From NCBI RefSeq assembly GCF_007860135.1, contig NZ_SJPV01000007.1:19823-83822 (forward strand): a stretch of DNA of 64,000 nt, given 5' to 3'. The notes below the pieces were generated by a model. That model had not been told where the DNA came from. It saw only the letters and a program-made list of their open reading frames with translations, and ran no database searches. The DNA comes from Novipirellula artificiosorum. Lineage in GTDB: Bacteria; Planctomycetota; Planctomycetia; Pirellulales; Pirellulaceae. Shown here one piece after another: positions 26,054 to 34,074 of the stretch; the stretch's first letter is position 1; every line of letters begins with the position of its first letter. The position numbers were made by a program, and so were the translations under genes.

Positions 26054-27058
26054 CTACTCAGACAACACGCCTTTTTCAACCAGAATGTCACCGTATTTCA
26101 GCAAATAACGCTGAGCGTTGGACAGCAGTTCCTGATCGGCGTCAGACCAGTAATGAGGATATGGACGCAACGACCATCGCGGCTCAGGAAGGTCGCGGTC
26201 GCTTCCAATTTTGGCCAATGCCTGAAGTCCGCCGATATCCGGGTCCAACGCACCCGCATTTCGTATTGCAGTCAAAGACATTGGCTGATTGACTAAGGTA
26301 CGAACGAATTTAACCGAAGCGCCCGACATCTTGGGCTGAACGAATCGTGATTCTGTAAACGGAGCAAGAACACTCAATACCTCTGGCGACAGCGATTGTA
26401 CAATTATCGGTAATTTTGCTTCTCGCTTAGCAATCTCATCGTCAAAGATACGAAGTACCTCAACCACCCACTCGGGCACGACGATGGGTTCGGTCGAGGT
26501 ACTCATTTTTGCCCTAACGTCGAGTGCCACTGCTTGAATTCGCCTGGCGGCGGTTGACCAATGAACACTCGATGTCTCGGCAAGTTTCTCAAGTCGACGT
26601 AACTCAATTTGCTCCGGTGATGATAAAGAAAGATTGGTGGAACTCGCCCTTCGAGATTTTAGAAGCTCGCGAAATTTGGCGACACTCGTGTTCGTATCTT
26701 GCACTTGTTCTTTAGAAATACGATCCTGCGATTGTAGTGCCGTGAGCCGTTTAGTTTGCTGGGGATCGGCGTTGATAGCCGCAAGGGTTTCCTCATCAAG
26801 CGATGCAATCTCAGAATCCCATGTTTCGATACTCGTGAGCGCACTATCGAGCTTTCGAGTCGCAGTGTCGATAGCTTCGGATGCGTCCAAAAGCTGATTC
26901 TGTTGAGCAGTGTTGCCGGTTGGAGCGTCCTGTTGAACAGCTTTCGTTTTAGATTGCCCGGTGAGTTTGTCAAATTGCTGGCTGATAGCGTTCAGAAGCA
27001 ACACCAGTAAAGCGGTCACGAACAAGCCGGTTATCGCCCACCTGCGAATTGGGTACAC
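26054..27058 (-). CDS. Membrane-anchored coiled-coil protein next to the coupling ATPase
   Basis: 334 residues. One N-terminal membrane helix (WAITGLFVTALLVLLLNAI) is followed by a long helical region, roughly residues 25-180, rich in Gln, Glu, Leu and Ser with heptad-like spacing (LDASEAIDTATRKLDSALTSIETWDSEI). The C-terminal third is mixed and ends 'LLKYGDILVEKGVLSE'. No enzyme motif is present. It lies 77 bases downstream of the coupling-protein gene on the same strand, so a role in assembling or tethering the transfer complex is plausible; this is inference from position. Confidence 0.7.
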   Translation of the reverse strand: MYPIRRWAITGLFVTALLVLLLNAISQQFDKLTGQSKTKAVQQDAPTGNTAQQNQLLDASEAIDTATRKLDSALTSIETWDSEIASLDEETLAAINADPQQTKRLTALQSQDRISKEQVQDTNTSVAKFRELLKSRRASSTNLSLSSPEQIELRRLEKLAETSSVHWSTAARRIQAVALDVRAKMSTSTEPIVVPEWVVEVLRIFDDEIAKREAKLPIIVQSLSPEVLSVLAPFTESRFVQPKMSGASVKFVRTLVNQPMSLTAIRNAGALDPDIGGLQALAKIGSDRDLPEPRWSLRPYPHYWSDADQELLSNAQRYLLKYGDILVEKGVLSE

Positions 27059-27135
27059 CAGTTTACCTCTAAAAAAAGGACGAAGTTAAAGCGTTTATTC
27101 TATACCGAACGATACACCCCGTGAATCGTCAGGCA

Positions 27136-29751
27136 TTACGTTCCACCTTTGGCGTCTTGACCACGGCGATCAAAATCGCTTAGGTAGTCCGTTTCTGCCT
27201 GACTAACCGATGTTGGTGGCATCTGGGGCACCGGTGTCGTGACTGTTTTGGTGTCGCTGGGCACTGGCAGCGTTCCTACCTCAAAGGCCCCCGGTGCGGT
27301 CGGCCAACTCACCATGTTTCGCCGTCGATACTCTGGCCCCGACATCGCAAACTGGGAGACCATCGGGACCGTTTTGCCCGCAAATTGCGTGTATCCGCTA
27401 CCAAACGTGAAGCGTATCAAGCTCGATTGTCGTCGGGCTCCGATCGCCAGTAGTTCTTCGATACTGAATCGCGATTCATCCTTCTCAGTGATTCGGATCG
27501 TCCCCTCCTGAGCGAAGGCGGGATTAACTGGATCAATTAGATCACCAGCGAGCCGGTTGCGAGCCTGAAACCATCCCGTCGCTCTCGCTTTTCGTTTCCC
27601 AGAGAGCTTTTCGAGCTTTTCCAGTGAACGCAAATCGGAAGCTCGGAAAGTCTGTTTCACTGCGGTACACGAATCGACTGTCTCACCAAGGTCGGTACCA
27701 TCACGATGAAGCTGGCCAGCTGTTTGATGAGCCATAACAAGCGTTCCCCCTAGTCCCCGAAACTGCTCGAAAATCAGCTTCATTCCATCGCTAATAATCT
27801 GTTGGACCTCGTCGATCAAGAAATACACCCGCTTGTTCGGATTTTCGCGTTGAGCTGCTGCCGTGAATGCTGACCACAGGAACGTGCGAGCGATTGCGGG
27901 GGCATTCGACGGTTCCAGCGCTGACTTCAGGTTCAGGTAAACTACCTGAGGGCGTTCAAACAGATCGGCAACATCAATCGCCTGCTCAACCACCTGATGA
28001 TGATCCGGGAACGATGTAGGAACAACATTCACTGCATCGCTTGTCGCCAACCGGGCCACCAGCGCGATCAGATGCCGGGCCTTTTTCCAGTCTTCGTGTA
28101 AGCCAAGATCTTTGTAATACTGTTCGTCCGCTAGTCGCTTGCTCAGTTCCAAGAAGGACTTCGGTCTTTCGCCCTTGATCAACGCATGTAAAACGATTTC
28201 GTTCATCGCCGCAAAGAATGCTGCGCCATACTTAGTTCCGGATTCCAGTTCAAGCCCGCGTAAAATTTGCTGCGTTAGCTGCAAGTCCGTCATCCTATCG
28301 CAGTGTGACTGCGTAAACGGATTGAAACCGAACGTCGAGTGACCCTTGACATTTGTAAGCCAACGCATGTCAAGTTTGCCGGTGCGAGCAGTCTCAAGGC
28401 GGCACGTCTCGAACAATGACCGATCGCCTTTCAAGTCGATGATTACAACACTGACATCCCCTTGGGCAATCAATTGCGTTGCCAGTGGTGCCAACGCGAG
28501 GCTGGTTTTACTGGCTCCGGTATCGCCAAGGATATGGTCGTGCATCTCCTGGATTTCTTTATGCACAAGAACCGGGTAATCGCCTTTTTCCGTAAATCCA
28601 CGCAGGAAATGCTCTCGTTCGAGTTCGTCATTGGAATTGATGATTCGATCGACGTAGTTATCCCAATCGGTCGTGCGTTCATCGAGGTGCTTTGAAAGCT
28701 CAATGTCAAATCGATCGAGTAGCGTCCCTGCGGTTAACCAAAGGAATCCAAACAACATCACGGGCGCAGAAACCACGGTGACCAGGAAACAAACCACCAG
28801 ATGACCGAGGACACTTCCTTCCGCCAAGCGAGCATCTGCGATGGAAGGGCAATCTGCCGCGACGCAGAACGCCAGTAACATCATCGTGATCAGCATGAAT
28901 ACCCAGCGAACGATCGGCGGACGCAGCCAACGGGTGGGGAACCGAAACACTCCCGCCGCAGGTGTCCAATGAATATCGTAGGTAATAAACAAGACAAGAG
29001 CCTTCCAGGTCATTTGCAAACTGCGAAACAATCGGGGGCGCGGCAACAGGGCGAAAGCCACAACATGCCAAACAATCCAAACGGTCGGAAGCGTGACTAC
29101 TAAAGCCAAAGGCCACCACCACAAGGTGCCGCTCGTCCGCATTGCCAGCCATCCGGCAGCCACAGAAGACGAGGTGATTAGCAGCGGGCCTGCGTGGAGC
29201 GTCAGCAGTTCGGGACAATCCAGCGACAAGCCTCGGGGCACGATGGTCGGCAAATTAAATCGCCAACGCTCCATTCGCTCGCGATCAACCGTTGGGCCGA
29301 CTAGAATCCAGGCCGCTGCCTGCCGAGCGATTAAAGAACTGGAAAGCCAGCCGGTTGACCAAACCAGCATTTGGGCAGTCCCGATATCCAGCAACATTAC
29401 CATCTGCCAAATCAGGCTGCCGGTGATTGCGAATATGTACCATCCTGCTGCGATGATCCAAAAATGGAGTTCGCCACCAGTGAGTTCACGAAACTTGATG
29501 ACGGCGGCGAGAAATACGGCGATCGAGATAATGAACACCTCGACGAGCGGATGCAGCGATTGAAATGCACTCACCGTGCTCGACAGCACCACGGCCAGCG
29601 GAACAGGGACAAAGAGAATAATCTGGACGATTCGTGTTTGTTGCTCAAGAGTTATCGGTTGTGTTCGATAATTCAATTCGGTGTTGTGCGTTGGTGGTAG
29701 TGCTTCTACGTCCAGGGCATCATCTAATTGCTCGGGGAATATCTCAAACAT
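27136..29751 (-). CDS. VirD4/TraD-like type IV coupling ATPase
   Basis: 871 residues. The first 370 carry about six hydrophobic segments, more than the two of classical VirD4. The ATPase domain has Walker A 'GDTGASKTS' at about 409-417, with Ala-Ser in place of the usual Gly-x, then 'SVVIIDLKGDRSLFE'. Walker B is 'RVYFLIDEVQQI' at about 640, followed by 'LVMAHQTAGQ'. This order is that of the TraD/VirD4/FtsK group that brings DNA to a conjugation channel. The start abuts the end of the 29752 gene. No VirB channel proteins or relaxase accompany it here, so it may serve a channel encoded elsewhere. Confidence 0.85.
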   Translation of the reverse strand: MFEIFPEQLDDALDVEALPPTHNTELNYRTQPITLEQQTRIVQIILFVPVPLAVVLSSTVSAFQSLHPLVEVFIISIAVFLAAVIKFRELTGGELHFWIIAAGWYIFAITGSLIWQMVMLLDIGTAQMLVWSTGWLSSSLIARQAAAWILVGPTVDRERMERWRFNLPTIVPRGLSLDCPELLTLHAGPLLITSSSVAAGWLAMRTSGTLWWWPLALVVTLPTVWIVWHVVAFALLPRPRLFRSLQMTWKALVLFITYDIHWTPAAGVFRFPTRWLRPPIVRWVFMLITMMLLAFCVAADCPSIADARLAEGSVLGHLVVCFLVTVVSAPVMLFGFLWLTAGTLLDRFDIELSKHLDERTTDWDNYVDRIINSNDELEREHFLRGFTEKGDYPVLVHKEIQEMHDHILGDTGASKTSLALAPLATQLIAQGDVSVVIIDLKGDRSLFETCRLETARTGKLDMRWLTNVKGHSTFGFNPFTQSHCDRMTDLQLTQQILRGLELESGTKYGAAFFAAMNEIVLHALIKGERPKSFLELSKRLADEQYYKDLGLHEDWKKARHLIALVARLATSDAVNVVPTSFPDHHQVVEQAIDVADLFERPQVVYLNLKSALEPSNAPAIARTFLWSAFTAAAQRENPNKRVYFLIDEVQQIISDGMKLIFEQFRGLGGTLVMAHQTAGQLHRDGTDLGETVDSCTAVKQTFRASDLRSLEKLEKLSGKRKARATGWFQARNRLAGDLIDPVNPAFAQEGTIRITEKDESRFSIEELLAIGARRQSSLIRFTFGSGYTQFAGKTVPMVSQFAMSGPEYRRRNMVSWPTAPGAFEVGTLPVPSDTKTVTTPVPQMPPTSVSQAETDYLSDFDRRGQDAKGGT

Positions 29752-30462
29752 TTAGCGACTCAGCGTCAGGAGTGAAGAGAGACCAGGAATCAGGGCCGTG
29801 CTGACTGCGACCGCACCGAAAGAAGATCGCTCAATTTGTTTCGCGATTTTTGCTTGTTGTTCTGGCAAGCCGGTTAAGACGACGATTTCAAAACGGCCCG
29901 CTTGTATCAATAGCTTGAATTTCGGCAAACGAGACCGTTGTGCAATCACCCGATTGACTCGCGATCGAATGCGACGAGCAGCACCGCCACGGTCAATTAA
30001 AAGCATTCGGATTTTCACGCCGTCTTGACTTTTAATCCGCACATAATTGGCCGACCTTGCTCCGTCCCACCACAGTTCCGGGTAAAGGTCCCTGAATTCA
30101 GCCACTGTCTGACGCTCCAACCGCATCGACACGCAATACTCGGCTACGGCCAAAACGACCGGTAGCGATTGTTCGGTCAGGGATCGCTGCGAGCGAGCGG
30201 GGAAGCCCATTGTCCGCATTCCTCGGACAGTGATCGTGACATAATCGAATCCATTTACAGAGCGATGCTGTTGAATCAGTTTTTGGCTCTCCAGACGCTT
30301 TAGCACTCGCTTGCCGTTTGCGTCCGAATCGGTTTTTGAAAAACAAGCTTCTTGCAAAATCATTTGTGTCGCGGCGCGATAGCGATACAGGAAACGAAGG
30401 ACTCGCTTATCGCGTTTACTTAAATATCGTTCATGCCTTTTCATCGAGGGCCTTTTTGTCAA
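29752..30462 (-). CDS. Replication-relaxation-like winged-helix protein
   Basis: 236 residues. The N-terminus 'LSKRDKRVLRFLYRYRAATQMILQEACF...GKRVLKRLESQKLIQQH' is a winged helix typical of the replication-relaxation (Replic_Relax) family found on plasmids and integrative elements. The C-terminal half is a compact alpha/beta region with 'IKSQDGVKIRMLLIDRGG' and 'KFKLLIQAGRFEIVVLTG', as in that family. It probably binds transfer or replication origin DNA. It sits directly upstream of the coupling-ATPase gene with no gap, so the two are probably translated together. Confidence 0.7.
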   Translation of the reverse strand: MTKRPSMKRHERYLSKRDKRVLRFLYRYRAATQMILQEACFSKTDSDANGKRVLKRLESQKLIQQHRSVNGFDYVTITVRGMRTMGFPARSQRSLTEQSLPVVLAVAEYCVSMRLERQTVAEFRDLYPELWWDGARSANYVRIKSQDGVKIRMLLIDRGGAARRIRSRVNRVIAQRSRLPKFKLLIQAGRFEIVVLTGLPEQQAKIAKQIERSSFGAVAVSTALIPGLSSLLTLSR

Positions 30463-30468
30463 ATCTCG

Positions 30469-31098
30469 TTACCAAAATTCGTAGCTCAAGCCGACGCCGC
30501 CGAAACCGGACAACGCCGTGTGTATTTCGTGTAGACGTTCGGGGGAATAATCGCCGCCGTATTCAATGGCTCGCGTTAATCCCCCGAGACGGTTCTGCAG
30601 CGCCGCATCAGGCCGAACGTTAATCGGCCACCAGCCGGGAAATCGATCCTCGCCGATCCATCGTTCCGCCAATCCTCGCCGTCGATAATTCAAATAAATC
30701 TCGGTGACGTGCAGGTCATGCGTCATTTGTGTTAATTTCACCGTCGCGAGTTTTCCCACACCAAAAATGCGGTTTGCTTTTTCAGTCGCGAAAACTACGG
30801 CAATGATTTCTGCTGGCTCTGATGCTCTTTTATGCAGTCGCCGAGAAAGCCGTGTGAAGTTCGCCTGCGTGGCTCCAGGACTCCAAACAACCAGTGGGCG
30901 TTCCAACGCAGTGACAGGGCGAGAGACAGCCTGTTGCAATTTCAGCCAACCTTCGTCGGCCATTTTTTCAATCGCGGACTTAGTTCGGGAGATTCCCCAG
31001 GACGTCGTGCTCCACCAAGTTTGAGCAATTTGAAAAACCGTCATCACACGGATCGAGTTGCAGAGAACTGCCGTGATCTCTTTTTCACGCGGAGTCAT
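30469..31098 (-). CDS. Second replication-relaxation-like protein
   Basis: 209 residues. It starts 'TPREKEITAVLCNSIRVMTVFQIAQTWW' and 'SAIEKMADEGWLKLQQAV', again a winged-helix segment, followed by 'TQMTHDLHVTEIYLNYRRRG' and 'RPDAALQNRL...AIEYGGDYSPERLHEIH'. The H-D-x-x-V-T / D-A / E-Y-G-G order is that of the replication-relaxation C-terminal domain, so this may be a paralogue of the next gene. It starts within the last four bases of the AT-hook gene and ends six bases before 29752-30462. Confidence 0.65.
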   Translation of the reverse strand: MTPREKEITAVLCNSIRVMTVFQIAQTWWSTTSWGISRTKSAIEKMADEGWLKLQQAVSRPVTALERPLVVWSPGATQANFTRLSRRLHKRASEPAEIIAVVFATEKANRIFGVGKLATVKLTQMTHDLHVTEIYLNYRRRGLAERWIGEDRFPGWWPINVRPDAALQNRLGGLTRAIEYGGDYSPERLHEIHTALSGFGGVGLSYEFW

Positions 31099-31535
31099 TT
31101 TTCCGCCGATGGATTTTTTCGCGGGCGCCCACGCCGACGAGGTGGCTGATTTACTTCGCTGGAATTATCGTCGCCAGTTTTAGGCTCAGCGGAATGCCCT
31201 TGTTCGCTGTAATTCGTAATCATCGCCGGTCGGGCTCCAGAGCGATGTGACGATGCCGTGTCTGAACGTCCGCCACTTTGCTGATCGTCCAGAAATTCCA
31301 ATGCGTCTTGCGTTCCATCAATCACAGCGTCAAAAGCTCGCTGGCGTAAATAGTCAAAAAGTGTAAGCACGGTTTTTTCTCCACCCGGTGAGTTAGTGAT
31401 TGCCCGGTGGTATTCTGGTGGAGGAGAAACCATCCGAAGTGAGATTTTGACTCGGTTCTCAGTTCGATTTTTTAGCCAATCAGCATCATCAATGCTCCGG
31501 CAAATCCTTTTTCGGCGTTTTCCAAACTCATTCAA
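31095..31535 (-). CDS. AT-hook protein of the transfer operon
   Basis: 146 residues from a TTG at 31535; an ATG at 31433 is an alternative start. The first half has basic residues and 'NRVKISLRMVSPPPEYHRAI', and the middle a short helix. The C-terminus is an AT-hook, PPRRRGRPRKNP, a minor-groove binder of AT-rich DNA. It is first in the operon with the two replication-relaxation-like genes and the coupling ATPase. A role as accessory DNA-binding protein at a transfer origin is plausible; this is inference. Confidence 0.6.
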   Translation of the reverse strand: MNEFGKRRKRICRSIDDADWLKNRTENRVKISLRMVSPPPEYHRAITNSPGGEKTVLTLFDYLRQRAFDAVIDGTQDALEFLDDQQSGGRSDTASSHRSGARPAMITNYSEQGHSAEPKTGDDNSSEVNQPPRRRGRPRKNPSAEK

Positions 31536-31711
31536 AACGCTGCAATCCAGTTCATAAGAACTACCGAGCGATCATGATTTTTAAGTCCCGTTGACCGAAC
31601 GACTTAGGTGCAATTCCCGAGTTTTTTGGTAGGCTCAAGCATTGTTGGACCATGTTGCGTCACGGATTATTTTTCAACGACTCCGAAAACAATTGATTTT
31701 CCCCAGAGCCA

Positions 31712-32716
31712 ATGCCACATCACGAAGCCAAATCGATTCGCTTTCGCGGGCGTGATGAGCCGGTATTGGAGACAATAAGAATACGTGGCCGCAATTATTC
31801 GGTACTGGAAAGGTTGAGCCACCGAGGAGCGTACAGAGTCTTCGATCCAGGAGCTGGACCGGGTGGGGATTACCGCGTGCTGTACCGATTAAAAGCATCC
31901 AATTCGAGCAAACAAAAAATATCGGTACTGCGACGGATGACCGGCGCATCCGCGAATCGGAATTTCCCACACATCACCGATTATTCGATTGCGGGAGACC
32001 AGCTTTTTGTTGTGCTCAGTTGGGTATGGGGAAAAACACTCGATGATTATCTGAGGGCAATTCGCGAAAAAGAAATTCCTCGTCCCGTGGTTCCTGAAGT
32101 CGTTCGTTTAATTCGCGGTTTATCTCACGGGTTGAGCCACCTTCATCGCCGCACCAATTTAATTCATGGCGATATTAGCCCAGCGAACATCGTTTTGACC
32201 TCGGGGACCAGTCAATTAGTTCTCGTCGATTTCGGCTCCGCATGGCCTATTGAAAATTCAGGCAATAAAGACCCTGGTGACGGAGTCACCTCGCCCTATG
32301 CCGCGCCGGAACGGCTCGCCGGTCATGCTGCCGAGGATTTTCGCAGTGACCAATTTTCGCTCGCCGTCGTCGCTTACGAATTATTGACGATGACAATTCC
32401 CTTTGATCAACTTGGCGGACAGGCGGGATTACCGGAATTGATCAAGCAAACCGAAAAGAATTATTTACCGCCGTCAAAATTACTGCATCGGGCAGGTAAA
32501 TTACCTCGCCAATCAATCAAGCGTCTCGATGAATACTTCAATACCTCGCTCGCACTGCACCCTGACAACCGTTTTCCGACGCATCAGGCGTGGTTATCCG
32601 CAATCGACGACTTGCATCGGTCATTGATTCCCGGAAAGCAGTTGTCTGCATGGGAGGAGGCAGCGATCAGTGTCGTCCATAAAATCGCAAAACTCCTCGG
32701 TGTTTCCAGGCATTAA
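31712..32716 (+). CDS. Hanks-type Ser/Thr protein kinase
   Basis: 334 residues, essentially one kinase domain without a membrane segment. The catalytic loop reads 'LIHGDISPANIVL' (catalytic Asp present, Arg of HRD replaced by Gly), then 'LVDFGSAWP' (DFG present), 'SPYAAPERL' (APE) and 'DQFSLAVVAYELLT'. The glycine loop is weak (LSHRGAYRVFD). It should phosphorylate proteins. It is divergent to the transfer operon and faces a pseudokinase gene at 35336-36388, so the two may form a signalling pair. No sensor domain is attached. Confidence 0.85.
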   Translation: MPHHEAKSIRFRGRDEPVLETIRIRGRNYSVLERLSHRGAYRVFDPGAGPGGDYRVLYRLKASNSSKQKISVLRRMTGASANRNFPHITDYSIAGDQLFVVLSWVWGKTLDDYLRAIREKEIPRPVVPEVVRLIRGLSHGLSHLHRRTNLIHGDISPANIVLTSGTSQLVLVDFGSAWPIENSGNKDPGDGVTSPYAAPERLAGHAAEDFRSDQFSLAVVAYELLTMTIPFDQLGGQAGLPELIKQTEKNYLPPSKLLHRAGKLPRQSIKRLDEYFNTSLALHPDNRFPTHQAWLSAIDDLHRSLIPGKQLSAWEEAAISVVHKIAKLLGVSRH

Positions 32717-32755
32717 AGCGACATTTCTTCGACTGATGCCAAAAGCCCTAAGCGG
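32710..32755. repeat. 46-base direct repeat, left copy (remnant of Cas4-like gene 3' end)
   Basis: About 84 % identical to 34029-34074. Read on the minus strand it encodes RLGLLASVEEMSL and a stop, nearly the same as the C-terminus RLGLVASVEEMSV of the protein at 34032-35339. It lies at the end of the kinase gene and on one side of the toxin-antitoxin module. Confidence 0.8.
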
Positions 32756-32900
32756 ACGTTAAAGCGGCTTTCGAGAGAACTGGTTCATGGTCGCTAACCG
32801 GGCAACTTCGAGTCTCGCGCGAGGCGATGCTTCAAAACGATTTTGTTTTAACTAGTTGCGTCACGCATGGAAGGCTAATCAGTTTCGAGTGTTTCGAGCA

Positions 32901-32929
32901 TTGCGTGTATTTCGACGTTGTGCTATAGT
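32901..32929 (+). promoter_or_regulatory. Sigma-70-type promoter of the toxin-antitoxin operon
   Basis: TTGCGT at 32901-32906, a 17-base spacer and TATAGT at 32924-32929, followed about 20 bases later by AAGGAG and the ATG at 32959. Spacing and position fit a housekeeping promoter. Confidence 0.6.
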
Positions 32930-32958
32930 ACCTTTGTCACTCGATAAGGAGAAATATC

Positions 32959-33429
32959 ATGGCCACATTGATTCCTGAAAACTTCGAGACGGTTGCACCA
33001 ACCGAGGCCGAGGCGCTGCTCGCCCGCGAATCCAGCCGCCTTCTGGCGGCTCATAAAATCGGCACGCGATCTAGCGTTCGCATCCAACTTCTCGATGATG
33101 GCGAAGAAGCCGAATCACTCGCCGTTCCGGCATCCGCGTTGCGATTATTTCTGCATTTGCTCACTGAAATGTCGCAGGGGAACGCTGTCACGTTAATACC
33201 GACCCATGCAGAACTGACCACCCAACAAGCCGCAGACCTGCTCAACGTGTCCCGGCCTTATGTCGTGAAGCTACTCGACGAAGGAAAGATCCCTTCCCGC
33301 ACCGTCGGAAAATATCGCCGCGTTCGCTTCGATGACCTCATGGCGTACAAGCGGAAGGATGATGAGGCTCGGGCCAATGTTCTGGACCAGTTAACCGCCG
33401 AGGGCCAGGAACTTGGGATAGGCTATTGA
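32959..33429 (+). CDS. HTH (excisionase-type) antitoxin
   Basis: 156 residues with AAGGAG upstream. The C-terminal half is a clear excisionase/MerR-type helix-turn-helix (LTTQQAADLLNVSRPYVVKLLDEG...VGKYRRVRFDDLMAYK). The N-terminal part is an alpha/beta domain of unknown type. It overlaps the next gene, a PIN nuclease, in a TGATG arrangement. In known pairs of this kind the HTH protein neutralises the PIN toxin and represses the operon. Autoregulation through a site near 32900 is likely but not shown. Confidence 0.85.
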   Translation: MATLIPENFETVAPTEAEALLARESSRLLAAHKIGTRSSVRIQLLDDGEEAESLAVPASALRLFLHLLTEMSQGNAVTLIPTHAELTTQQAADLLNVSRPYVVKLLDEGKIPSRTVGKYRRVRFDDLMAYKRKDDEARANVLDQLTAEGQELGIGY

Positions 33430-34001
33430 TGGAGCAACCCGTCACTGCCGTCTACGACGCGAACATTCTCTACCCGGCTCCCCTGCGAGATCTGTTCATC
33501 AGACTTGCGCAGGCGGGGCTTGTCCAGGCAAGATGGACGGAAACGATCCATGATGAGTGGATGCGGAATATCCTCAAAAATAATCCGCAGCTTGCGTCTG
33601 AGCGTTTGCTCCGAACCCGAATGCTGATGAACGGGGCTGTACGTGACTGCCTCGTTACCGGCTACGAAGACTTGATCGAGTCGATTACACTACCCGATCT
33701 GGACGACCGACATGTTTTGGCCGCCGCCATACGCGCCGGTGCCAAAGTCATCGTGACATACAATCTGAAAGACTTCCCGCAAGGTATGCTGACTGGATTC
33801 GACATTGAGGCAATCCACCCAGATGACTTTCTGGTTGGTCTGCTCGACGTGGCTCCAGGTGTGGTCTGCGCCGCAGTCAAAAGGCAGCGGGAAAGCCTTC
33901 GCAATCCGCCGAAGACCACCGAAGAGTTGCTCACCACTCTCGAAAGCCAAGGACTAACCCAAGCGGTTGCACGTCTCCGCACGTTCGCAAGTCTTCTTTG
34001 A
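33429..34001 (+). CDS. PIN-domain toxin (VapC-like ribonuclease)
   Basis: 190 residues from the ATG at 33429, whose A is the last base of the antitoxin stop. PIN motifs are in order: 'VYDANILYP' (first Asp), 'WTETIHDEW' (Glu), 'LPDLDDRHVLAAAIRAGAKVIVTYNLKDFP' (Asp pair and final Asp). This is a metal-dependent RNase fold. It is longer than most VapC because of a C-terminal extension of about 60 residues (KTTEELLTTLESQGL). The module probably stabilises the plasmid or element. Confidence 0.88.
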   Translation: MEQPVTAVYDANILYPAPLRDLFIRLAQAGLVQARWTETIHDEWMRNILKNNPQLASERLLRTRMLMNGAVRDCLVTGYEDLIESITLPDLDDRHVLAAAIRAGAKVIVTYNLKDFPQGMLTGFDIEAIHPDDFLVGLLDVAPGVVCAAVKRQRESLRNPPKTTEELLTTLESQGLTQAVARLRTFASLL

Positions 34002-34028
34002 AAAACTCGACATGCCGTCATCCAGTCG

Positions 34029-34074
34029 GCATTAAACCGACATTTCTTCGACGGACGCCACCAGTCCCAAGCGG
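34029..34074. repeat. 46-base direct repeat, right copy
   Basis: Partner of 32710-32755, with seven mismatches in 46 bases. It forms the intact 3' end of the Cas4-like gene and lies just after the PIN toxin gene, so the two copies bracket the toxin-antitoxin module. Confidence 0.8.
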
